35,493 nt of DNA from UBA6345 sp045577635. GTDB taxonomy: Bacteria; Bacillota; Clostridia; Christensenellales; UBA1242. The notes beneath the pieces were generated by a model. That model was not told where the DNA came from, searched no databases, and saw only the letters and a list, made by a program, of their open reading frames with translations. Shown here piece after piece: positions 8,901-14,823 of the stretch. The stretch covers positions 1 through 35,493 of the forward strand of contig JAZNIS010000070.1 of the NCBI GenBank assembly GCA_045577635.1. Reading direction: 5' to 3'. Position 1 is the first letter of the stretch; each line of letters starts with the position of its first letter. The position numbers were made by a program, and so were the translations under genes.

Positions 8901-10878
8901 GGTTGAAAAATTAACATCTAGTCCAAACTACATTCCAACAACATATTTATTTGGAATTAATAAAATTTTACCTGATATTGTATTAAGAAATATTTCAGGT
9001 GGTAATTTAATTACATCTTATATTAAAAACAATCCAACAATTCATACCGAAAACTTTACTGTTAATTGGGATACAAACTATGTGTTTGAAGCAACTATCA
9101 ATTTAACCAGAGCTTATACAGATGCTTCTGGCAAACAAATTACTGAAACCATTAACAATATTCCTAACGGATATGAAGTTGGCTTACCAGGAAACTATAC
9201 TGCAAGTATTACAAACAATTTAGGATATACCGATCCTGCACACACAATTTACTTTAAACTTGTATCAGGTGAAATTGTGGTTTACGACATTGTTGCCATA
9301 GATAATGGCTTTGAAACAATTTTAAGACCATCACCTATTACAAGCACATACGAAGTAGATGAAGTTCAAAAAGTGTTATATCGTTACTATGCTCAACAAT
9401 CTTTCAATGCTCCACAAGGTTCAGAAAAATTCATTGAACTTAGAGCAAACAAAAACAAAGGTATTGAATACACCTTGGTTTACGATAGTGAAGCAGAAGA
9501 AGATGGAGAAGGTGGTGCTGCCCCTGCTGCCGAAGAAGGCGAAGGTGAAGGTGAAGAAACACCTGAAACAAACAAACTAGTTAGAAGAATTTATAAAGTG
9601 TTTGGAACAAGTAACTACGGTTACGAAAGATATATTGAAATTGTGTTTGTAAACGAACTAACAGACGAAGGTTTAGAATTCTCTGGTTTAACTGCAACCT
9701 ACCCTACCGGCACTGCTGGTAACTATGGTTCACTTGTGTTAGATGGCGGAGTTGTTACAACCAATGTTTCAAAAATTGATTTAAACTGGAATTCATATTA
9801 TTTAGGAAAAAATAACTTCCCTGAATTAAGGGGTAACTTAATTTACCTAGATTACTACTTTAACGATAATTTTATTAGAACTATTTACAGCGATAAAACA
9901 AACACAAACACATTAACTATTTCAACTGCTGGTATTCATAAATTCAAACTTTATGACCTTGCAGGTAATCAACAATCATTTACAACAGGCAACGAATTAA
10001 CAATAAACCTTGTTAACAATGTATTGTTTACAATTAACAATTCCGAACCTGTTAACAATCAAATATTTAATGATCCTGTTGTGTTGGAAATAACTAACCG
10101 TTACTTATACTTTACCGACCCTACAATTACAGCAACATTAAATGGTGCTCCAATAACTCCTGAAAGGGTTGGTACAAGCTTCTATCAATACAAATTTACA
10201 GAACATGGTTACTATGAAGTAATTATTTCAACAAAAATTACTCAAAACGAATCAGTTACAACAAAACACTGCTTCACAATTATTAATCCTAACATAGCAC
10301 TACCATGTTTCAGTGTTCCACAAAATTCAAACTTTAAAGTTGTTCAAGTGTTAAAACAAAACACAGACATAACCTACCAACTTACAAGTTTAACCGAATT
10401 ATGGATTAGCCCTGCAAGTTTAGGTGTTGGTAATTACACAATAACATTAAGTCAATTTAACGAAGCTTTAAATGATGAGGTTTATTTCACATTTAAAATT
10501 TGGGTAAATAACGAAGTTCCTTATTTATATAGTTCACAAGAATTTGGAACAGAAACAACCGATGATATTGTTATCACCTATAACCCTAAAATTATTTATG
10601 ATCAAGTAGGTGAAAGCTATATAAGTATTACAGGTTACACTCCTATTAGGATTAATGCTGAAAGTCCTAACGAAATTTCAACATTTACTTTAACCAGAAA
10701 TCAAGAATACTGGATTCAAATTTATAGTGCAGACGATAAATTAATTACATCTTACAAAGTTACTAAAAACGAACCACTTAACACAACATCTATTATTATT
10801 ATTGTTGTATCATCTGTGTTAGTTGTTGGATTAATTGTTGTATTCATTGTAATCCGTCGTCACTTAAAATTCAGATAA
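2968..10878 (+). CDS. Giant (2636-aa) membrane-anchored surface protein with Ig-like repeats
   Basis: I do not recognise a named family. An N-terminal hydrophobic segment (about 10-27) acts as signal or anchor. The C-terminus has a single membrane helix rich in Ile/Val followed by RRHLKFR, so the protein should stand on the membrane with a very long outer part. No LPXTG sorting motif is present. The body is Thr/Asn/Tyr-rich and beta-type. It repeatedly shows module ends of the form hydrophobic-F-x-I-D-x-x-x-P (near 548, 645, 795, 1125, 1505 and 1998), and D-x-AGN motifs (DKAGN, DQAGN, DLAGN near 780, 1641, 2329) typical of bacterial Ig-like/cadherin-like domains. One Glu/Gly/Ala low-complexity stretch lies at about 2174-2201. 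AGGAG 6 nt upstream supports the start. It follows the coupling protein but has its own promoter and terminator. Adhesin or mating-surface function is inference; no enzymatic domain was recognised. Confidence 0.85.
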   Translation: MKKLSWNKILNLSIIFVAILLLGSFLSVPYFKQQHSPIKAEDLQEGVPFKVGVMKRTATAINNGNYSYSSEAAFYTGELETINDGDYVMLYNYNAENNLQTTGNLAQVNNVYISFGQENEEYYVTYLKVFVYLNGELIESREPIPYNASAYLPTNMENAYYWYEYFDAKPLTDDKTVTGEGLYTFQFEYAYIKDGNLSENYIYNFSFYLLDQAKYDTYPTFYNTDEGNLDATNIKQYYYNYTKADLPYIYLDASRFNLTCVREKNKDSELITTSFTTDPNNNFGTLTIEKTINNVTTTEVIDEIIPNMSGQYFVPIYLDDLGTYNFTIKYLLKLVDGPNTEFRVIDTIMAYDVHENYIDPEIGQANKYEQGLIKKGTLKLHIFGVKVMFNKNGKTELKHKDGNTVITQADVTSQIYSLTNDYSNFTHGFKSANTIVTDPTTTPETTVANPLKTFTNYPVTNLDPISFDYYSTFNFDGTQPLSTYKIYSDANFTNLIETGYVTKDTNLDKTGYYEVIIKYTYDLYTKVGINSTAGSQLEHSQAFIFKIDNSTPEITMFKTTEQTAANKINNNAFVNTTVSADWEDVSYFQAPVRAEYYQYEFNGGFITSGDYEKGSIIGNGSDGKYIIRLYYTYADDVFVETSFTIDTTPISDIKFQPIEQRKDITGATTGYGLVTDTQTVNFNNSNIINQPFTFTYSPKASGAPITTTYYKIPYSHNIAAGTQTHINGKLIVESEFVVDPDNMSSSNYALDFASISSGIVSTENAFDEENSYIYYFELEDKAGNTATKYIVYDLSKPYIIVDAKSDTPEIDPISNPYGIVNTEATITWGDYKAVRVDTDVQNENIANKKLQTVLKAETELFKLIDDSYYLLVPIKKFTVKQRSENLTLEGSNFVNSVKLYPVEPTGANTIQKFFSGDDRTYNYTVTDGSHITSSTNIANSNIKSNFVRMFLDNAMGIAFGYYAENPVNNSFQGYEDMLGETSSAKQLRFTYLPGTKGDEYYVKSISYTFYDFAPNNYSTVNTSMLSGNDYITDYNANIVNKVPFPTYPFSKAATIVNKAIGLSTLEVSGDTDRVVTEILNPVSGANNAIYSKPGMYVIRREYENSGDAADYELDSLIRYYVFYIDRNGIIEIDSSIEDVHVYQTTRSDMLYQTGSGIVFNFSQLNLLNQYETYYTALQIQQFLAYASPTIFNSNKLPINFYLPLDKYNSRVTLGQATDGLTNLSYLTATTSNNNYSFELKYKIVYTANGRDIIIFDNTGLEPTSNTNYVQIEQREGFRALRFVKEGQYFVSLYDSSDNRSSQADDDRRVSIESQYNNKYSFNFIITHESPSGEFLSKYNDEKRTDQLLTVTSNTPSNITFSSLNNDSLRFRFRQTDDKYRAEINPEAVIVQKTIGNSTTTIYNGGIDDEILKFIPDKIDPITQQPSQTGYYVLTIFDEHEYLKDGKSYLGGTGNNRDYLYSKTNNITYTVKLQYVGEEADYIIPLEDGSNTSINFFTRTFTITLDRIKPQFNYNSLITLDNQKFAASASLSSERMDQYFFAVNDSFEFIQNKQLGGVLDSSTLFVRRLVGKSATCDFPEYYKTFTPDDDNFYAEGNTNNIRFNESNSAFEQIGYGGIDGEPIQPSQAFRYGQGYYEVVERDQAGNYKVYGIYYNPDTNRNIINYTYNPALLEVTSVSEQLPYDDAHNTYSTAEILGTELVFTSIDNLGTYKNDYFYKCIVKYGTTTKTIINNPNDRNDSNNWSYFLKLINDELKFTQIETPAGHKVVLTFINRLGENLEVTYRVPGEPLKLLPAISESDGQFTVRIPYDTDSTYIKEFHVWLFTNGVWVEQSQDSLGATITKSYSTGASLQGKEYTFGLGEYKFQLVDVFGRKTEEYKGIGVNDVNKAIYNISSTVFDTAVGENVTHTANNVTIQYQTNLYLFEVYEFSPEDKTYTLIPEVDFEAKGITEQNIANGVRTLIFQNPTRGTIKYYKVILRVEKLTSSPNYIPTTYLFGINKILPDIVLRNISGGNLITSYIKNNPTIHTENFTVNWDTNYVFEATINLTRAYTDASGKQITETINNIPNGYEVGLPGNYTASITNNLGYTDPAHTIYFKLVSGEIVVYDIVAIDNGFETILRPSPITSTYEVDEVQKVLYRYYAQQSFNAPQGSEKFIELRANKNKGIEYTLVYDSEAEEDGEGGAAPAAEEGEGEGEETPETNKLVRRIYKVFGTSNYGYERYIEIVFVNELTDEGLEFSGLTATYPTGTAGNYGSLVLDGGVVTTNVSKIDLNWNSYYLGKNNFPELRGNLIYLDYYFNDNFIRTIYSDKTNTNTLTISTAGIHKFKLYDLAGNQQSFTTGNELTINLVNNVLFTINNSEPVNNQIFNDPVVLEITNRYLYFTDPTITATLNGAPITPERVGTSFYQYKFTEHGYYEVIISTKITQNESVTTKHCFTIINPNIALPCFSVPQNSNFKVVQVLKQNTDITYQLTSLTELWISPASLGVGNYTITLSQFNEALNDEVYFTFKIWVNNEVPYLYSSQEFGTETTDDIVITYNPKIIYDQVGESYISITGYTPIRINAESPNEISTFTLTRNQEYWIQIYSADDKLITSYKVTKNEPLNTTSIIIIVVSSVLVVGLIVVFIVIRRHLKFR

Positions 10879-10881
10879 CAA

Positions 10882-10912
10882 AAAAAGAAGAACATTTCGT
10901 TCTTCTTTTTTT
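10882..10912. terminator. Bidirectional Rho-independent terminator
   Basis: A ten-pair stem AAAGAAGAAC/GTTCTTCTTT with loop ATTTC is flanked by A-rich and T-rich tracts. It lies between the convergent giant surface-protein gene (plus) and the Rho-like gene (minus) and can serve both. Confidence 0.85.
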
Positions 10913-10926
10913 TATTTTTAACTTAA

Positions 10927-12006
10927 TTAATCTGCAACATACAAATCAACCACTTGGCTTAATTCATATTGTAGGAAATTTTTAATGTGTGGTTCAATTT
11001 CAAAACTATCAAACAGTAAAACTGTAATATTGTTTTTCTTTGCCAAATCAAGCATTTTTAAAATTTCTTCTTTAATAACAGTGTTTAATTTAATTTGATT
11101 ATCAATCTTATCGCACAAAATCGCTTCTAAGCCCCTAAACCAGGCAGAAACCTTGTTAATTACTAAAACAACAGTGGATTGCTTACTTAACACTTTTGCC
11201 CTGTTAAAAGCCATATTGAAGGCACAATAAACATCTTTAAATCGTTTATAAGGATTAACACAAACAAATGTTGTGTTTTCAGTGTTTTCAACAGGTTGTT
11301 TTTCATAAGCTGAAACATAAAAATTAACAGTGTTTTTTAAACCTTTTAAACTATCAATAATCTTATCTGTTTTGTTTACATTAGAAACAATTAATGCATT
11401 ACTTCCACATTTTAGATTAAAATTAGCAACAGTAACCGATAGTTGTTTTGGTAACGAAATCAAATCAGGATTTACCGAAATAATTTTTGTTACAGCTCTT
11501 GGCCTTCCGTTTACAACAACTTTTGCATAAGCTTTAACATAGTCACCACTTTTTAATTTATTTGACGATATAAAAACATCGTGAACAAAAACATCATTTT
11601 CACTTGTTTCGTAATTATTAACCCTTAAAACACCTATACCATTTGAAGTGATTTCCAATAAACCTTCAACCACTTCATTTTCGGTTGCATTATATTCTAC
11701 TTGTGGCATTTCTACTGCAAAATCAAAATCGTCACTAGCAAAATTAATGGTGTCGTCAAAGCTAATTTTATCAGGCATAAAAAAGCCCATTAATGTATTA
11801 ATTTGGCTTTCGCTTTTACTTGGTCTGCCTTTACCATCTTTTGCCTTATATGGCTCGGTTTCACCATTTAAAATTTGCATGGAACGATTTATCAAATCTT
11901 CCTTTTTTAGTGCCGTTGGGCACTTAACACCTATCTTCCTAGCCAAATCCCGCAGTTCGTGAATTCGCAAAGAAGAAAGGGTGCTTTCATCCCAATCCTT
12001 ATTCAT
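10927..12006 (-). CDS. Rho-like protein with a degenerate ATPase domain (pseudo-Rho)
   Basis: A 359-residue paralog of transcription terminator Rho. Residues about 8-45 match the Rho_N helical domain (LRIHELRDLARKIGV, then LKKEDLI). Residues 56-65 are a short basic linker (KDGKGRPSK) and about 75-110 are acidic. Residues about 113-175 match the Rho cold-shock RNA-binding domain (GLLEITSNGIGVLRVNNY, DVFV, LKSGDYV). Residues about 188-359 can be aligned to the Rho ATPase core: GSNALIVS fits the strand before the P-loop, TTFVCVNPYKRFKDVY fits Rho's STFDEP segment, and VVLVINKVSAWFRG fits VILLDSITRLARA. The P-loop itself (APPKAGKT in Rho) is replaced by SNVNKTDK and the Walker B aspartate is gone. 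The block before the last strand is shortened, and the C-terminal 50-60 residues of Rho are missing. ATP hydrolysis is therefore unlikely, while RNA binding looks preserved. ctcct at 12013-12017 gives a good ribosome site. The alignment was done by eye from knowledge of E. coli Rho. Confidence 0.8.
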   Translation of the reverse strand: MNKDWDESTLSSLRIHELRDLARKIGVKCPTALKKEDLINRSMQILNGETEPYKAKDGKGRPSKSESQINTLMGFFMPDKISFDDTINFASDDFDFAVEMPQVEYNATENEVVEGLLEITSNGIGVLRVNNYETSENDVFVHDVFISSNKLKSGDYVKAYAKVVVNGRPRAVTKIISVNPDLISLPKQLSVTVANFNLKCGSNALIVSNVNKTDKIIDSLKGLKNTVNFYVSAYEKQPVENTENTTFVCVNPYKRFKDVYCAFNMAFNRAKVLSKQSTVVLVINKVSAWFRGLEAILCDKIDNQIKLNTVIKEEILKMLDLAKKNNITVLLFDSFEIEPHIKNFLQYELSQVVDLYVAD

Positions 12007-12027
12007 AACTTACTCCTTTACTCGTAA

Positions 12028-12056
12028 ATTATACAAAATTTTAGTTTGTTTTGCAA
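12028..12056 (-). promoter_or_regulatory. Strong sigma-A promoter of the Rho-like gene
   Basis: On the minus strand TTGCAA (12056-12051), an exact 17-nt spacer, then a perfect TATAAT (12033-12028). It lies directly upstream of the Rho-like gene and downstream of ypeB, so the gene should be expressed in growing cells independently of the sporulation genes. Confidence 0.75.
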
Positions 12057-12082
12057 CAAATTATAATAATAGGATTTTTAGT

Positions 12083-13408
12083 TTAAATCATTAAATCACC
12101 CATTGTGGTTTTAACAACCCTTAAAATGTTAATTTCTTTGCCTGTTTCTACATCAATATAAATATAGTAAATATAATCTTTCCAACCACAAATAAACTCA
12201 TAAGCCACTGTTTCACCAACAAATTTATTTGGAATAATTGCCAAATTTCTTTCTGTAACAGTTAACCCCTTACTCAACCTTTCTTGTGCCTGATCAAAAG
12301 TTAAACCAACACCATCAACCCTTCTTTCAACATGATTATAACAATAGTTTTTTCCTTCCAAAGCAACAACCTGCCCCAAAGTTTTATCAACCTTAACCTT
12401 TACTAAATCAGGATAGTAAATAACACCATTTACAATGGGTGCTAAATTTACATACATAATGTTATTGTTTTCAGCATACCAAACCTGTTTTACTTGTTCA
12501 TATCCCAATTTAAAAGCAAAATCTTCTGCCAATTTTATAGAACTGTTTGTATCTAAATTTTTTAAACCACCTGTTCCATAACCTGTAATATCAATAATTA
12601 CACCACCAAGTTTTGTAACTTGAACATATAAAACAGATTCTTTAACTTCAACAGTAAAATTGTAGGTGTAAAAATCGGAATTTGTTTCATTAACATATGT
12701 TAATTTATTAATACCTAACCACCCCATTTTTTCAACTATAATTTTTTCAGCATCATCTTTACTAATTTCGGTTGAACTCAAACCTTTTATTTCTTTATTT
12801 AAAACAGAATCAGAAAATGGTCCATCGTAAATAAGTGTTGGAACTTTACTTGCAGTGCTATCAGTAAAACCACCATTATATTTTGAACTGTCGGTGTTTG
12901 AAAAATCAACATCATCAATTATTCTATAATCAAAACTTAATGTTGAAATATACTCATTATACTCTGCCATTAATTGCAAACTAGCCGAATGCAACTCTTC
13001 AATTTTTTCATAATCATAATCAGTAAAATCTTCATTGTTATTAACTTTCGTTAGCAAACTATAAGTATAACCACCCATTGTATTAATAAAATTATTAACC
13101 TTTTCAATTTTATTGTTGCTAATTGGTAAATTTGAAATGTTGTTGTTTGCCATATTGCAACTATTATAAATGTTTGTTAAAACTTCCCTTTTTGTTCCAA
13201 CATCATTAACAGCAACTAATTTACTCATATCAACTTCTAAATCGTTAATATTAGAACTTAATTCATAAAAACTTCGCTTATACAAATTTTCCAACTGTGT
13301 AGAATATGTGTTTGTTGTAATAATAAAAACAATTAAAGCCGAAAGAGTTAACAATATTGTTATTGCCATCATTACAACAGCAGTAATAATTAAACTTTTA
13401 TTTTTCAT
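12083..13408 (-). CDS. ypeB: Germination protein YpeB
   Basis: A 441-residue spore protein that in Bacillus is needed to deposit and stabilise the cortex-lytic enzyme SleB in the spore. There is one N-terminal membrane segment (about 6-31) and then a helical, coiled-coil-like region to about 180. Three PepSY-type modules follow; the second contains LGYEQVKQVWYAENNN and the third ends in the DVETGKEI pattern. Length is close to the family norm (about 440-450). A GGGTGA ribosome site precedes the start. The gene begins 10 nt after the sleB stop codon, the usual sleB-ypeB operon order, and no terminator separates them. No defect is visible. Confidence 0.92.
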   Translation of the reverse strand: MKNKSLIITAVVMMAITILLTLSALIVFIITTNTYSTQLENLYKRSFYELSSNINDLEVDMSKLVAVNDVGTKREVLTNIYNSCNMANNNISNLPISNNKIEKVNNFINTMGGYTYSLLTKVNNNEDFTDYDYEKIEELHSASLQLMAEYNEYISTLSFDYRIIDDVDFSNTDSSKYNGGFTDSTASKVPTLIYDGPFSDSVLNKEIKGLSSTEISKDDAEKIIVEKMGWLGINKLTYVNETNSDFYTYNFTVEVKESVLYVQVTKLGGVIIDITGYGTGGLKNLDTNSSIKLAEDFAFKLGYEQVKQVWYAENNNIMYVNLAPIVNGVIYYPDLVKVKVDKTLGQVVALEGKNYCYNHVERRVDGVGLTFDQAQERLSKGLTVTERNLAIIPNKFVGETVAYEFICGWKDYIYYIYIDVETGKEINILRVVKTTMGDLMI

Positions 13409-13418
13409 TTTTCACCCA

Positions 13419-14087
13419 CTAAATTGCAAAAATATGTTTACCTATTGTAACAACAGGTTTTCTAGTCCAAATCCAACTTGATGTGGCAACATCTGGATTA
13501 TAATAATACAAACTTCCATAACTTGGGTCCCAACCACTTAAAGCATCTTGTGCCGCTTGGTAAGCTTCACTATTTGGTTCTAAATTAATTTGCCCATCAT
13601 GAACAGCTGTAAATGCCCATGGCTGATAAATAACACCGTAAACAGTGTTAGGAAAATCAGGACTTGCCACTCTATTTAAAATAACTGCACCAACTGCAAC
13701 TTTACCAACATAAATTTCACCCCTAGCTTCTGCATGGATACATTTAGCCAACAAATATAAATCATTTGAGCTTTGTGAATTTAAACTAACCCCAATAGCA
13801 GCTGCAGTTTCATAATCAATTTTACCCGTTTCGCTAATTCCATGTTTTCGTTGAAAATATTTAATTGCCTGTTCTGTTTCCCAATCAAGTACACCTGTAA
13901 TTGCACCATTATAATATCCCCAATCCTTTAACCTTCTTTGAACTTCGGCAATATCGGCAGCAGCAGCCGAAACAACATAAGTTTCTTTTTTATCAACAAA
14001 GAAAAAACACACTGTGTAAATAACAGAAAACAAAATACAAAAGCAACAACTAATAATTGAAAATAACAATATTTTTAAACTTTTCAT
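13419..14087 (-). CDS. sleB: Spore cortex-lytic enzyme SleB
   Basis: A 222-residue lytic transglycosylase that degrades muramic-lactam cortex peptidoglycan during germination. A hydrophobic N-terminal segment (about 3-31) serves as signal or anchor. A peptidoglycan-binding domain follows at about 46-98 (VQRRLKDWGYYNG, AIKYFQRKHG). The hydrolase_2 catalytic domain runs from about 108 to the end, with the conserved HAEARGE motif (E120 the expected catalytic acid) and the family's C-terminal SLYYYNP and TIGKHIFA segments. The start at 14087 is chosen because GAGGTG (14096-14091) lies just upstream; a longer reading from 14117 adds ten residues with no site. It lies between spoIIR and ypeB on the same strand, 41 nt from spoIIR, so readthrough from spoIIR is possible although the two are usually under different sporulation sigma factors. 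Confidence 0.94.
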   Translation of the reverse strand: MKSLKILLFSIISCCFCILFSVIYTVCFFFVDKKETYVVSAAAADIAEVQRRLKDWGYYNGAITGVLDWETEQAIKYFQRKHGISETGKIDYETAAAIGVSLNSQSSNDLYLLAKCIHAEARGEIYVGKVAVGAVILNRVASPDFPNTVYGVIYQPWAFTAVHDGQINLEPNSEAYQAAQDALSGWDPSYGSLYYYNPDVATSSWIWTRKPVVTIGKHIFAI

Positions 14088-14128
14088 AAACACCTCACAT
14101 TGTTTAATTGTTACCAAACTAAAAACAT

Positions 14129-14650
14129 TTAATCAAAAAAATTATTAACAATTTCAAGCAGTTTACTTTTGTATTTAATGTTATTTTGATTTAACTGTTT
14201 TGCATTTAAAAAACATAATGGTGGATAAACAACACACCACCAATTATCACCAACCGCATCACCCAATTCAACAATTAAAGCATCATAAAATTGAGATGGC
14301 AAAACATATTCCCCATATGCTCTTGTTGGAAAAAATTCAGTATCTAATTTTACTGTTGCAACATAATTAAAGCCATTGTTTTTTAACACATTATTACAAA
14401 CAGTTTCAATGTTGTTTTTATTAAAATTTAAACTGTTTTTAACATCATCAAAACTATCGCACTTTGCAATTATTGGTGTTAAAAAATTAACAACTTCATC
14501 TTTAACTTTATATTTAACATCTTGGTCAACATTTAAATTACTATTAGCCCTAATATGTATTCTTAAATAGTTTTCTTCATATTTATTTGAACAACCAACA
14601 GTGCAAATAATTAAACAAATCAAAATTAAAATTAACATTATTTTTTTCAT
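14129..14650 (-). CDS. spoIIR: Stage II sporulation protein R (SpoIIR)
   Basis: A 173-residue forespore signal protein. In Bacillus it is made under sigma-F, secreted into the intermembrane space and triggers SpoIIGA to process pro-sigma-E in the mother cell. Family landmarks are LRIHIRANSN after the signal region, FPTRAYGEYVLP in the middle and NWWCVVYPPLCF near the C-terminus. The start at 14650 (MKKIML) is supported by GGAG at 14661-14658; a reading from 14668 adds six residues. The hydrophobic N-terminus ends in CTVGCSN, which resembles a lipobox with C20, so this copy may be lipid-anchored. No clear sigma-F promoter could be identified upstream. The sleB-ypeB pair follows directly. Confidence 0.93.
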   Translation of the reverse strand: MKKIMLILILICLIICTVGCSNKYEENYLRIHIRANSNLNVDQDVKYKVKDEVVNFLTPIIAKCDSFDDVKNSLNFNKNNIETVCNNVLKNNGFNYVATVKLDTEFFPTRAYGEYVLPSQFYDALIVELGDAVGDNWWCVVYPPLCFLNAKQLNQNNIKYKSKLLEIVNNFFD

Positions 14651-14768
14651 AATTAAACTCCAAAACATTTAATTATTGTCATAAAGTACATAGTTAACGG
14701 TAAAAAAGTGTAGAATATTGTAAATTATTGTAAAATTATAAAAGTTAAATATTAAAAACAAAACAAAA

Positions 14769-14800
14769 AAAAACACCATGTATTACACATGGTGTTTTTT
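14769..14800 (-). terminator. Rho-independent terminator of the sipL-like gene
   Basis: A strong CACCATGT/ACATGGTG stem (14774-14781 with 14787-14794) is extended by A/T pairs. A T-rich tract follows on the minus strand, about 20 nt past the SPOCS-LysM stop codon. Confidence 0.9.
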
Positions 14801-14823
14801 ACAAACTATTTAGCAATTACTTT

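Noticed and set aside
10800..10878. LPXTG-type sorting signal in the giant protein
   Set aside because: No LPxTG or variant precedes the C-terminal helix; it ends as an ordinary membrane anchor.
11648..11962. 104-codon plus-strand reading frame
   Set aside because: Antisense of the Rho-like gene; no start signal.
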